DNA of 64,000 bases. Origin: Paucilactobacillus vaccinostercus DSM 20634 (GTDB lineage Bacteria; Bacillota; Bacilli; Lactobacillales; Lactobacillaceae). The translations under genes were made by a program, and so were the position numbers. Where the stretch lies: positions 69,449 to 133,448 of the forward strand of contig NZ_AYYY01000063.1 of assembly GCF_001436295.1 (NCBI RefSeq). Direction: 5' to 3'. Positions within the stretch are counted from its first letter, which is position 1; the number at the start of each line of letters is the position of its first letter. This document shows positions 47,647 to 56,916 of this stretch, in pieces. The notes beneath the pieces were generated by a model. The model was not told the origin of the DNA, did not search any database, and saw only the letters and a list, made by a program, of their open reading frames with translations.

Positions 47647-49212
47647 ATGAAAAATTCACTAATAATGCTAATGGCATGCTTGGGGGTGGTGTCGATAGCT
47701 ACACCAGCTATTCATGCTGATAGTGACGGAACATTAGATTCAAGTTCAAGTTCAAGTTCAAGTTCTAGTTCTAGTTCAAGCTCAGATAATGTATCGTCGA
47801 GCAGTTCTTCGAATAAAAAAGTTTCAACCAGTAGTTCGTCAACCAATAATGCCATTTCAAGTTCGTCCGATAATTCTGTAAGTAATAATTCTTCTGAGAG
47901 TTCACTGCAGGCGCTTTTGAGCAGTTCTGCAAGTGGTGTACTAAGCAGTAGTTCATCGTCGAGCTCAACTGACAAGACATTTACTAATAGTGATGATTAT
48001 TGGAATAGTGTTGATAAACAAAACGGTAATAACGGTCAGACATATGCTTGTGCTAATGATGCTAACAATGTCTATATCTATGCAACTAGCAGTTGGTGGA
48101 TTCCCAATAATGGATATACTGTTAAAATTGGTGAAAAAACATATGACTTATCTTTGAGTGAAAATGTTAGTAATCTTAGTGATGGACAAACAAAAACGGT
48201 ACAAGTTGAATCAAATGGAACTTCTGCCATTGTTGGAACAGCTGTAATTACGGTAACTGGCAGTACATATACGATTAAAATGAATGTATCATTTTCTGAT
48301 CTTGGAGCGGCTTCTGCAGTTAAGACGGTCGTTTTTTCAAATAATCAATTAGGTGGCCCAGATGCAACGTCAGAGAATATTGATTTATCGACTGCATTTA
48401 ATAGTGCGGCCGTAAGTGATGAGTCTGGTGATACAATTAATACGAATTTATCTAGTGCACTTCAAGGAAGTGGCGCTATTTCGCAAGCACTTGGTCAATC
48501 GTCAACAGATGATGCTAACACCGAAACGAGTCTGGCTGAAAACAATAATGCTTCTGGGAAACTTGATATTAAGATTGATGGAGATTATGATGACTGGGCA
48601 AATTTAACTAAGTCGAATTTGTATTCAAATGGTGATACCTATAATCATAAAGAAGGGGCTTTGGTAGCGGATAGTAAGAGTATCTACTTTTATCTGAATA
48701 TGGCTCCGGATACTTCTGAGGTACATCAAGGTGGTTATTACAGGGTGCAACCCGGTAACTACCAATTAAATGTCGGTGGTAAAACATTTACAGTGAATTT
48801 AGTGTATCCTGGAACAGAAACTGCGATCGATGTTGATTCAATTAAATCGGGAGATAATGTAACGGCTGATATCTGGGTCTATGACAATAGTGATGGGTCT
48901 TACTACAAGGTTGCCGGTGGTCAGGCCGAAATTTATCAAAAATTAATGGACAGTACTGGAGATGCAAGTCAACAACTTGAATTTGATATTCCCATATCTG
49001 GCTTGCAGGGACTTTCCGATACTAGTGATCAGACAATTAAGATTAGTCATGGCGCTATTTGGGATGGCACATTGGAGACAACTGGTGGAAGCACTGGCCC
49101 CGTCGTACTAGCGGGTGCTGGTTTTGTGATCGCATCTATGTCAGTTATCAAAATGACGGGATTGACGGGTGATAAATTGAAGAAAAAGAGATATACGGTG
49201 ACAAAACCATGA
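47647..49212 (+). CDS. Secreted Ser-rich protein with Firmicu-CTERM-like sorting tail
   Basis: Probable surface-displayed substrate of the adjacent exosortase. The 521 residues have a signal peptide (1-24, ending AIHA), then a low-complexity Ser/Asn/Asp spacer (25-110, up to 14 Ser in a row). Two beta-rich modules follow: 117-235, and 305-470 opening with IDGDYDDW. A sorting tail holds TGP (483-485), a hydrophobic helix (about 486-505) and a basic end DKLKKKR. There is no LPxTG. AAGGGGAG precedes the ATG. The stop overlaps the exosortase ATG by 4 nt, so substrate and enzyme are translationally coupled. The Ser-rich spacer resembles glycosylated cell-wall stalks. Ligand or activity is unknown. 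Confidence 0.8.
   Translation: MKNSLIMLMACLGVVSIATPAIHADSDGTLDSSSSSSSSSSSSSSSDNVSSSSSSNKKVSTSSSSTNNAISSSSDNSVSNNSSESSLQALLSSSASGVLSSSSSSSSTDKTFTNSDDYWNSVDKQNGNNGQTYACANDANNVYIYATSSWWIPNNGYTVKIGEKTYDLSLSENVSNLSDGQTKTVQVESNGTSAIVGTAVITVTGSTYTIKMNVSFSDLGAASAVKTVVFSNNQLGGPDATSENIDLSTAFNSAAVSDESGDTINTNLSSALQGSGAISQALGQSSTDDANTETSLAENNNASGKLDIKIDGDYDDWANLTKSNLYSNGDTYNHKEGALVADSKSIYFYLNMAPDTSEVHQGGYYRVQPGNYQLNVGGKTFTVNLVYPGTETAIDVDSIKSGDNVTADIWVYDNSDGSYYKVAGGQAEIYQKLMDSTGDASQQLEFDIPISGLQGLSDTSDQTIKISHGAIWDGTLETTGGSTGPVVLAGAGFVIASMSVIKMTGLTGDKLKKKRYTVTKP
47739..47780 (+). repeat. TTCAAG hexanucleotide tandem repeat
   Basis: Seven units of TTCAAG/TTCTAG (five and two respectively) encode the longest Ser run. 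Gain or loss of units would change spacer length by two Ser without shifting frame. Confidence 0.85.
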
Positions 49213-49820
49213 ACGTATACATTATAGTTGGGACAATTATATGGCTATATGTTTTGTCTGTTTTAAAGCGGTCAAAGTTATCCGCTTTTTTCTTTATTGT
49301 TGGAAGCGGGGGCCTATTTTTCATCTTAATTGCGTTAAGTGATCCATACTGGGTTTGGTTTTTTACACATGCCGTTCTTCATGGCATTGGATGGTTGGGT
49401 GGACTTACTCATATGAGCACGATTATGCCCAAATATGGGTTAGTGAGCATTAGTAATCCGACATCCCCAGTCATGATGTCGATTGATTATGAATGTTCAG
49501 GGATTATTGAAACTACTGCGTTTATAAGTTTGGCGGTCTTTTACCCACTATTTAACAAATTTGAGAAAGTTTTCTTTGTTTTATGGGGAATTTTATGGAT
49601 TTATTTGGCAAATGTCATTCGTCTGATGACTGTGATTACAATCACACATTTTGGTGGTGGCAATCTATTCTTTTTGGCTCATTCAGTTATAGGACGAATG
49701 GTATTTTATGTTTTAGTGATCGTATTGTATTATAACGTTTTTACTTACTCACAAATTTCGCATAGCTTATATAATAATTTTAAAGCGCGAATGCATAGGA
49801 TTCGATTTAGAAGGGAGTAA
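49209..49820 (+). CDS. xrtG: Exosortase family protein XrtG
   Basis: Multi-pass membrane cysteine transpeptidase-like protein. In Gram-negatives exosortases recognise PEP-CTERM tails; XrtG is the Gram-positive branch. The 203 residues show about six hydrophobic helices and the complete exosortase catalytic set: C96 in DYECSGI, R138 in NVIRL and H158 in LAHSVIGR. These are the conserved Cys, Arg and His of the family. Its ATG overlaps the stop of the putative substrate gene. It is followed 9 nt later by the glycosyltransferase. The substrate cleavage site has not been defined for XrtG to my knowledge. Confidence 0.87.
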   Translation: MNVYIIVGTIIWLYVLSVLKRSKLSAFFFIVGSGGLFFILIALSDPYWVWFFTHAVLHGIGWLGGLTHMSTIMPKYGLVSISNPTSPVMMSIDYECSGIIETTAFISLAVFYPLFNKFEKVFFVLWGILWIYLANVIRLMTVITITHFGGGNLFFLAHSVIGRMVFYVLVIVLYYNVFTYSQISHSLYNNFKARMHRIRFRRE

Positions 49821-49829
49821 AAAATCAAT

Positions 49830-51167
49830 ATGGAATACTGGTTAAATTTAACATTATTTAAAATGGGATTCTGGCTTACTTGGGCTTTAATTCCAATCGT
49901 GGTTGAAATTATACCGGCTTTTTTTTCGATTTTTAGACTCTTTTTGAAAAATTTGCGACACAAAAAATTAGAGATGCCTGATAAAATGCCATTTATTTCT
50001 GTAATTGTCCCCGTCTACAATTCCGAGGATACGCTGTATCGTTGTATTCAATCAATTCATGATTCTACGTATCCAACGGAGTTAGTGCAGGTGATCTTGG
50101 CAGATAATCAGAGTACAGATAGTAGTTTTGAAGTGTTCAGCCGTGCTCACTCGCATTTTAGTGATATGCATATGCAGTTGATTCATACCGAGCAAGGAAA
50201 GGCTAAAGCACTTAACTCGGCGATATATGAAAGCATTGGGACTTACATATTTAACATAGACAGCGATGGTGTCCTCGAATCGCACGCACTGATGAATATG
50301 GTGCTACGTTTTGAAAATGACTATGATGCAGCAGCGATGACTGGCACAATATTAACTCAAAAGGAACAAATTAAGACTCAAAAGGGATTTTTTAGAAAAA
50401 TACTGAATAAAAACGAATATTTTGAATATGCACAGGCGTTTTTGTCTGGCAGAGTGATCGAGTCCGATAGTAACCAAATGTTTACAATGTCTGGTGCCTT
50501 TTCAGCCTTTAGAAAAGAAGCATTACTCAACACATTTATGTATAGCACTTCAACGGTTGGCGAAGATACCGATATGACCTTTCAAATTCGTGAAAAACTA
50601 AAACGAAAGGTTGTTATTTGTTCGGATGCAATTTTTTATATTGAGCCAATTAATCGATTGTCGCAATTATATACACAACGTCAGCGATGGCAACGAGGAG
50701 AAATTGAAGTTTCGCAGGAATATTCAAAGCATATTGAATTAAAAAATTTCTTTAGTAATTTCTTAATTCGACGCATGATTATTGATCATACATTTTTGTT
50801 TCCTAAGATGATTTGGATTTTTGCCAGTATTGCGTTACTTTTTTTTCGATATTCAGTCATTATGATGGCAATGTCATACTTTATTATTTATATCCTCTAT
50901 GTGGTTGTCGCACTATTTAATTATGTATGTGTGCGGATGTTATTGCGTGATTTTACAGAAGAACGACGCTTTTATACGCGACTTGCTTGGGTAGCGTTGA
51001 CATTACCAATCTATAATTTTGTTGTTGCATTTATTCGATTCGTTGGAATTTTAAATACGATGACGGAGATGGCTGTTTGGAACACGAAAAAATTTGATGA
51101 TGAAGTTGGAAGTGTCCGATCTGTTTTCAAAGAGGATTTACAGCGAGTCAAAGAAACTCGGAAGTAA
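49830..51167 (+). CDS. XrtG-associated family 2 glycosyltransferase
   Basis: Membrane-bound GT-A enzyme. An N-terminal helix (about 10-38) leads to the GT2 domain: VIVPVYNSEDTLYRCIQSI, the metal-binding DSD (144-146), GEDTD (244-248) carrying the catalytic acid region, and QRQRW (283-287). Three or four C-terminal helices follow. The 445 residues and the position directly after xrtG fit the glycosyltransferase family described with exosortase G systems. AGAAGGGAG precedes the ATG. It may build a lipid-linked or extruded glycan used by the three following proteins. Donor sugar unknown. Confidence 0.83.
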   Translation: MEYWLNLTLFKMGFWLTWALIPIVVEIIPAFFSIFRLFLKNLRHKKLEMPDKMPFISVIVPVYNSEDTLYRCIQSIHDSTYPTELVQVILADNQSTDSSFEVFSRAHSHFSDMHMQLIHTEQGKAKALNSAIYESIGTYIFNIDSDGVLESHALMNMVLRFENDYDAAAMTGTILTQKEQIKTQKGFFRKILNKNEYFEYAQAFLSGRVIESDSNQMFTMSGAFSAFRKEALLNTFMYSTSTVGEDTDMTFQIREKLKRKVVICSDAIFYIEPINRLSQLYTQRQRWQRGEIEVSQEYSKHIELKNFFSNFLIRRMIIDHTFLFPKMIWIFASIALLFFRYSVIMMAMSYFIIYILYVVVALFNYVCVRMLLRDFTEERRFYTRLAWVALTLPIYNFVVAFIRFVGILNTMTEMAVWNTKKFDDEVGSVRSVFKEDLQRVKETRK

Positions 51168-51203
51168 AAGATTTTAATTTGATTGGTTGGGGAGTTTTTT
51201 ACC

Positions 51204-52811
51204 GTGAATAAGAAGTTGTTTCGCATTAGCAATCGGGGCATTTTATATCTTTTTAATTTTTTGTTTGGTATCACGTTTATTTGTGCAGTCACATTTCCTA
51301 ATTTAATTGTTGGTGATAATTTAACAACAGGTGCGGGAACGACTATTGTAACCACGATGTTCTTGATTTTTGTCGTCACGATTGTCGTTGCAATCATTGT
51401 TTATCCAAAAATCCGTCACATAGCGTGGCGGATTTTTGTACAGCATCAACTGTTAACAGCGAGCTTATTAATGGGCGTGGTAATGGCATGGCAATTGCTG
51501 TTTATAATATGTGTTCATCCAGCGATTGGGTTTGATGTTGGTGCAATTCATCTGGGATTAATAGAACCCCAGAATAGTCAACTTCAAGCCTATTTCAGTA
51601 TTAATCCTAATAACTTACCGTTACTATTGATATTACATGGAGTGGCACAGCTCTTACATAGTACTTCATGGTTAGCAATGGATTTGGTAACCATGATCGT
51701 CGTTGATCTTTCAGCATTACTAAATATTATTTCAATTCGCATTATAGATCGACAAAAGACGGCATTAGGCATTTATATTCATGCAATATGGCTTTCGATT
51801 TTCCCGATGATTATTGTGCCCTATACGGATACTTGGGTATTGCCTTTAGTATCTTGTTACATGTTTTGCTATTTTAGTTTGCGCTTTGGTCATTTACGAT
51901 TTAGGTCAGCATACTTTGTAGCATTTTTGTTAGGTCTGTCAATTGCTGGTGCGTATTTTATGAAACCTTCTGCGATTATTCCAGTAATTGCAATAATTTT
52001 GATTGAAATATTATATTGGATTCAAAATCATACAATCAAATTATTTACGTTCAGACAACTTACAATTCAAAGGATTAATCACGGAATCGATCGAATTTTA
52101 ACATTTCGGATGATGATCCCAATGATTGTTTTGCTGACATTGGGAGGCGCGTATTTTGGAGGTAACTATTATTTAAATAATCAGAACTACGTTGTTGTTA
52201 ATCGTCAACGGGCAATTCCGGCGATTCATTTTATGAGTATGGGAGTATCTGGAGAAGGTGGATATAATGCCCATGATGCATTGATAATGGCCGAATTACC
52301 TACGAAAGAAGCTCGTGTAGCGTACTCAAGGAACATGCTAGTATCGCGAATGAAGAAAATGGGGGTCTTGGGATACGGAAAGTTTTTACTGAAAAAGCAA
52401 CGCAATAATACTGCGGATGGCACCTTTGCCTGGGTTAAAGAAGGTCATTTTATTAATGATGGTGTGACTCATCCAGCACACCGTGGCTTTGCTGGCAGCC
52501 TCCGACAGTTTGTTTATTTGTATGGAACTCATATTGGCGATTTTCGATTTTTAGCACAGTTTTGGTGGGTTATTTGGCTGGGAATGATTTTCTTCAGCTG
52601 GCGTAATCGGCAAATGGTAGTTCAGCTATTTCGACTAGCAATTATCGGCGGAATGCTTTTTTTACTTATGTTTGAAGGTGGTCGAAGTCGGTATTTAATT
52701 CAATTTCTGCCAATCTTTTTATTAATGGCGACCTTGGTGGCGGAAGAGTCTTACCGCCTTCTTGGTGGATTATTTAAAGTTGGATTTGCAAGGCGTCAGA
52801 ATAAAGCGTGA
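51204..52811 (+). CDS. XrtG-associated GT-C-like membrane protein, copy 1
   Basis: Large membrane protein of 535 residues with about 11 hydrophobic helices. The first outside loop has FDVGAIHLG (D111) and then FSINPNNLPLL (NPNN at 134-137), the layout of GT-C glycosyltransferases with a catalytic acid in loop 1. Later blocks shared with its two paralogues are HFMSMGVSGEGGYN, KKMGVLGYGKFLLKKQRNNTADGTFAW and, near the end, FEGGRSRYLIQFLPI. The GTG at 51204 follows TTGGGGAG. It probably transfers a lipid-linked sugar outside the membrane, perhaps onto the Ser-rich protein. That is inference. Confidence 0.75.
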   Translation: MNKKLFRISNRGILYLFNFLFGITFICAVTFPNLIVGDNLTTGAGTTIVTTMFLIFVVTIVVAIIVYPKIRHIAWRIFVQHQLLTASLLMGVVMAWQLLFIICVHPAIGFDVGAIHLGLIEPQNSQLQAYFSINPNNLPLLLILHGVAQLLHSTSWLAMDLVTMIVVDLSALLNIISIRIIDRQKTALGIYIHAIWLSIFPMIIVPYTDTWVLPLVSCYMFCYFSLRFGHLRFRSAYFVAFLLGLSIAGAYFMKPSAIIPVIAIILIEILYWIQNHTIKLFTFRQLTIQRINHGIDRILTFRMMIPMIVLLTLGGAYFGGNYYLNNQNYVVVNRQRAIPAIHFMSMGVSGEGGYNAHDALIMAELPTKEARVAYSRNMLVSRMKKMGVLGYGKFLLKKQRNNTADGTFAWVKEGHFINDGVTHPAHRGFAGSLRQFVYLYGTHIGDFRFLAQFWWVIWLGMIFFSWRNRQMVVQLFRLAIIGGMLFLLMFEGGRSRYLIQFLPIFLLMATLVAEESYRLLGGLFKVGFARRQNKA

Positions 52812-52840
52812 AATGATGAGAATTGGGTGGTGAATGTAAT

Positions 52841-54406
52841 ATGAGAAATAGGATTAGAAATGCAATTGATATTACTATTTTGGGGTTGTTTATATTAATA
52901 TTGGCGGGCACTTTTGCGTCTAAGAATTTTACAGATACACAGCAGTTCGGCCTCGTAGTGGCGTGGTTATTCTTTATCGCCGGTATAATTACTATTTTTG
53001 CGAGAGAACATGATATTGTGTTAAAAGAATTCAAAAAATTGAGTCTTTTAACGCATAAAGCCTGGCTTTTTTGGGCTTTGGTAATCGTATATCAATTGAT
53101 TTTGATTCGATTTTTTTCTTTTCAGACAGGGTACGATGCTGGAATTGTAAGAGCAGCGGCAATGGGGGTAAGAAGTAACTGGTATTTTTCGATTAATCCG
53201 AACAATTTAGGCTTGTTATACCTTGAACGATTGATTTTTATAATTAGTAAAATACTGGGAATTCATAATTTTAGTTATATGCTTAATGCTGTTAATTTAG
53301 TATTTATTGATGGTGCCATTTTGATGATGTCAGTGATATTAAGGAAGTACACGAATAAAAAAATCATTTGGGCGTTGCTACCGGTAACATTTATTATTTC
53401 ACCGTGGGTCGTCGTTGCCTATTCTGACACTTTTATGCTACCTTTATTAGCTTGCCTGCTTTGGATAATTCAAAATGTGACTGAGCTTGTAAAAAAACAT
53501 CAATTGACCATTAAAGCGATTGTAATCAATGGTCTGTCTTTTGGTGGGTTGCTGTTTTTTGCATATCAGCTTAGGCCGACGATCCTAATTATAGTCGTTG
53601 CAATTGGTGTCGAAGTCCTGTTTTCGTTGTTGTTAACGGAACGAAAACAGAAGAACAAACGACAATGTCTGTTATATATCATTGTCGGCATGGCAACGGT
53701 AATCGGTTTATTTGGTGTTCTTCAAATTGGTAAAAGTTACGCGACCAAAAATGAAACACTGGTCAATATTAATAAAAACGTCAGTTTCACACCGACCCAT
53801 TTTATCATGATGGGTATGAGTACGGATTCGCAAGGTGGTTTTTCTATGAAGGACTACGACTACAGCCTAAAGTATGCGGTTAAAGGCGACCAAAAGCATA
53901 GTCAGGGTGAGGAAGATCGTGCGAATATTCGAAAGATCAAGAAGAGATTAAAAAATTTTGGAGTGACCGGGTACTTAAAATTTTTAGCACTGAAATATTA
54001 CAGAAATACAAGTGACGGGACGTTAGCATGGGCCAATGATAGCTCGCTTTATTCAGTCTCAGTGAAAAAACATTCGGTGCTATATTCACTGTTACATCCG
54101 TATGGATCTCGATATTCCTATTTTAGAATTGTTGCTCAAATTTTGTGGATTTTTACTATGATCGGAGTGGTACTTAGTCTATTGGACAGCTCATTGTTCG
54201 CACGGATACTAAGAATGTCATTTATCGGGTTACTATTGTTTTTACTGATTTTCGAAGGTGGTCGTTCCAGATATATGCTCCAGTTCATTCCAATTATCGG
54301 ACTGCTTTCAATGATTGGCTGGTCTAAACTCAAAGCTTTGAATTTACCTCGGATACTGGAATGGCATCTGGATAGTTCAAGTAACCTGTCAAATAAACGT
54401 AGATAG
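52841..54406 (+). CDS. XrtG-associated GT-C-like membrane protein, copy 2
   Basis: Paralogue of the preceding gene, 521 residues, same helix layout. It keeps the loop-1 acid in GYDAGIVRAA (D99) and FSINPNNLGLL (NPNN at 119-122). It also keeps HFIMMGMSTDSQGG, KNFGVTGYLKFLALKYYRNTSDGTLAW and FEGGRSRYMLQFIPI. All candidate functional residues present in copy 1 are retained. ATG 52841 is chosen over 52823 because GGTGG lies between them. There is a 29-nt gap from copy 1 and 14 nt to copy 3. Copies 1 and 2 have clearly diverged outside the motifs, so the duplication is old. Confidence 0.75.
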   Translation: MRNRIRNAIDITILGLFILILAGTFASKNFTDTQQFGLVVAWLFFIAGIITIFAREHDIVLKEFKKLSLLTHKAWLFWALVIVYQLILIRFFSFQTGYDAGIVRAAAMGVRSNWYFSINPNNLGLLYLERLIFIISKILGIHNFSYMLNAVNLVFIDGAILMMSVILRKYTNKKIIWALLPVTFIISPWVVVAYSDTFMLPLLACLLWIIQNVTELVKKHQLTIKAIVINGLSFGGLLFFAYQLRPTILIIVVAIGVEVLFSLLLTERKQKNKRQCLLYIIVGMATVIGLFGVLQIGKSYATKNETLVNINKNVSFTPTHFIMMGMSTDSQGGFSMKDYDYSLKYAVKGDQKHSQGEEDRANIRKIKKRLKNFGVTGYLKFLALKYYRNTSDGTLAWANDSSLYSVSVKKHSVLYSLLHPYGSRYSYFRIVAQILWIFTMIGVVLSLLDSSLFARILRMSFIGLLLFLLIFEGGRSRYMLQFIPIIGLLSMIGWSKLKALNLPRILEWHLDSSSNLSNKRR

Positions 54407-54420
54407 TGGGGGAACATTTT

Positions 54421-55980
54421 ATGAAAACTTTTTCGAAACTTTTATTTAACCGAATAATTTTAATTATGTTTCTGCTTGTCTTTGTTGGAACGCTGACGAC
54501 CAGTAATTTGAATGGGCTTGTTATTGGGACACTTTTAATGATTATTTTAATTGTTGTTTCAGCGTTAATTTTATTTGGGCATCTTTTCAAGTTCAACTAT
54601 GTAACCGTTGGACAAAAAGTTTGGCTGGTCGTTAAGCAAGGGTGGACTGCGCTTGGACTAATGGTGGTGTTACAGCTAACGTTAGTGACTTCCTTAATGG
54701 GCGTAAATGGATTTAATTCGGGACTGATTAAGTGGGCTGTTACAAGCAATACCCTCTCTGAAGGCAGCTATTTGTATAATGATTTCGTCCGATATCCAAA
54801 TCATTTTTCACTGATGTTGATAGAACGTGGTATTTACCATGTGACAAGATCAATGGGAATTACAAATCTCAATTTAGTTTTCGTCATTTTAAATATTATT
54901 CTTATAGATGGCGCAATGGCGATATTGTACCTGATTTTACGACGTTCTTTAAAGCGAATGAGTGTTTGGGGATTGGTCCCCATCTGTATTTTGTTAAGTC
55001 CACGGTTGGTTGTGTTTAGCAATGACAGTCTATTATTATTTTCGATTACGTTAGTTATTTTTGCGGCCCAGCTATTAATTATTGAATTTAATTCAGGATT
55101 TAGTAATTATGTCAAAATAATTTTAACCAATGTGATGTTGGGGTGTGGGGGATTCATGGCTTACCTAGCTAGACCCAGTTCATTCATTTTGGGGTTAGTT
55201 TTGCTAGTAGCAATGTTGGTAGCAATTGGAAAACGTAAGCACAAGAATGCTCAATTTATCAAGGGAATCATTCTGGGAGCACTAATTTTGATCTTAACAA
55301 TTGGTGGATTGACTGGGATTAACCAAAAAAATACGACACAGCAAACCATTATAACTAACAATTCGGCACTAAAATTATTACCTAGCTACTATGTCATGTT
55401 GGGGATGAACGCATCGACGATGGGCAACTACTCGCAAATTGATGAACAGTACAGTGCGAGTTTTACTAAACGAAATGCGCAGCGTGCAGCCAATACCAAG
55501 GTAATCAAGCAGCGGTTAAAAAAGTTTGGGGTGCTAGGGTATGTTCGATTCTTGGTACAAAAGAATTATCATACAACTAGTGACGGAACGTTTGCAGGGC
55601 TGCTAGATGAGCCTCAAGGAACGGCCCATTTTAAGTTTATTCGTTCATTCTTTTTCAAATTTGACAAACACGTTACGATTTATAAGACGATTGCACAGGT
55701 CTTTTGGATAATGATTACTTTAGGACTGTTATTGAGTATTCTAGATACTTCGCCTCTGATGCGAATTTTACAATTGACACAATTTAGCTTTCTGATAGTG
55801 TTATTAATTTCTGAAGGTGGCGATGGTAGCTTTATGTTGGGGCTAGTGCCAGTAACCTATGTGCTGGCATTAGTTGGGTGGTCGAGACTGCGTAAATCTG
55901 TTCAAGACAGAAGTATCTTGCAGGTTAACCCAGCCGGCATAACGACACTGGTTGACCATCTTATTCCAGGGGCTCACTAA
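54421..55980 (+). CDS. XrtG-associated GT-C-like membrane protein, copy 3 (motif-degenerate)
   Basis: Third tandem paralogue, 519 residues, full length and without frameshift. It keeps YYVMLGMNASTMGN and KKFGVLGYVRFLVQKNYHTTSDGTFAG. The loop-1 Asp is Asn (GFNSGLIKW, N99), the NPNN motif reads RYPNHFS, and FEGGRSRY has become SEGGDGSF. These are the residues most conserved between copies 1 and 2, so it has probably lost or changed catalytic activity. It may act as a partner subunit. GGGGGAA precedes the ATG. It ends the cluster; no terminator is evident before tpiA. Confidence 0.72.
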   Translation: MKTFSKLLFNRIILIMFLLVFVGTLTTSNLNGLVIGTLLMIILIVVSALILFGHLFKFNYVTVGQKVWLVVKQGWTALGLMVVLQLTLVTSLMGVNGFNSGLIKWAVTSNTLSEGSYLYNDFVRYPNHFSLMLIERGIYHVTRSMGITNLNLVFVILNIILIDGAMAILYLILRRSLKRMSVWGLVPICILLSPRLVVFSNDSLLLFSITLVIFAAQLLIIEFNSGFSNYVKIILTNVMLGCGGFMAYLARPSSFILGLVLLVAMLVAIGKRKHKNAQFIKGIILGALILILTIGGLTGINQKNTTQQTIITNNSALKLLPSYYVMLGMNASTMGNYSQIDEQYSASFTKRNAQRAANTKVIKQRLKKFGVLGYVRFLVQKNYHTTSDGTFAGLLDEPQGTAHFKFIRSFFFKFDKHVTIYKTIAQVFWIMITLGLLLSILDTSPLMRILQLTQFSFLIVLLISEGGDGSFMLGLVPVTYVLALVGWSRLRKSVQDRSILQVNPAGITTLVDHLIPGAH

Positions 55981-56139
55981 TGAAATACTGAAAAGTGGAA
56001 TTAATATGAGTGATTATTGGCATCGGATTCAGTTGAAAAATCGAAGCATGTGATGGTTATGTTTTTACTCAAATTGGTAGCGTTTTTGCATCATATTCAC
56101 TACAATGTGAGTGTTAGCTAAAAAAGGAGGAAATTAGAC

Positions 56140-56892
56140 ATGCGAAGGCCATTCATTGCTGGAAACTGGAAAATGAATAAGACTGCTGATCAAGCACTGC
56201 AGTTTATTAATGAAGTAATCCCCAATTTACCTCCGCAAGATCAGGTTCAGAGTGCAATTGCGGCACCAGCGCTTTTTTTGCAAGCGATGGCGGCTAGAAC
56301 GCAAGCGACGGATCTTGATATTATCGGTGAGAACTGTTTTTACGAGGATTTTGGTGCGTATACCGGTGAAACAAGTCCAATCGCACTCAAACAACTGGGT
56401 GTGAACTATGTAATTTTAGGTCATTCAGAACGCCGTCTTTATTTCCATGAAACGGATGAAATTATCAATAAGAAGGTGCATGGCGCTATTCGAGCAGGCC
56501 TTGATCCGATTGTCTGTTGTGATGAAACAATGGGACGTCAAGCTGCTGGTGACAAGATTCATTGGGTCGTTAGCCAAATTATGGCAGATCTTAGAGGGCT
56601 GAGTGAAACGGAAGTCAAACGGGTCACCATTGCTTATGAACCGAGCTGGGCCATTGGTACTGGGACGAGTGCTAGTTCTGAACAAGCTGAAGAGGGGTGC
56701 TATTTGATCCGGCAAACCATCGCTGACGTTTATAACGATGATCTTGCCAATCAGATTCGCGTTTTGTATGGTGGCAGTGTGAATCCGGACAATATTGGCG
56801 AACTCATGGCTAAGGATAATATTGACGGGGCCCTAGTCGGAAACGCAAGTCTTGATGCCCAATCATTTTTACAGCTGGTTAATTACCAATAA
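56140..56892 (+). CDS. tpiA: Triosephosphate isomerase
   Basis: Interconverts dihydroxyacetone phosphate and glyceraldehyde-3-phosphate. The 250 residues have the catalytic K11 (GNWKMN), H95 (LGHSERR), E167 ([11 protein letters not shown]) and the phosphate loop [19 protein letters not shown] precedes the ATG. A TACAAT at 56101 with no good -35 is the only promoter hint in the 159-bp gap. Its codon bias looks weaker than in gap, pgk and eno. In most relatives it directly follows pgk. Confidence 0.97.
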   Translation: MRRPFIAGNWKMNKTADQALQFINEVIPNLPPQDQVQSAIAAPALFLQAMAARTQATDLDIIGENCFYEDFGAYTGETSPIALKQLGVNYVILGHSERRLYFHETDEIINKKVHGAIRAGLDPIVCCDETMGRQAAGDKIHWVVSQIMADLRGLSETEVKRVTIAYEPSWAIGTGTSASSEQAEEGCYLIRQTIADVYNDDLANQIRVLYGGSVNPDNIGELMAKDNIDGALVGNASLDAQSFLQLVNYQ

Positions 56893-56916
56893 CCGTATTA
56901 TCTCATGGAAAAGAAC

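Noticed and set aside
47739-47780. Short tandem repeat as a possible CRISPR
   Set aside because: Units are 6 bp without spacers and lie inside a coding frame. No CRISPR array or cas gene is seen anywhere in the window.
47712-47975. Minus-strand ORF with long Glu-Leu repeats
   Set aside because: It is the antisense reading of the Ser hexamer repeat; the plus frame has a signal peptide, SD and cluster context.
56020-56056. 15-codon ORF between GT-C copy 3 and tpiA
   Set aside because: No SD, no conservation evidence, and too short to support.
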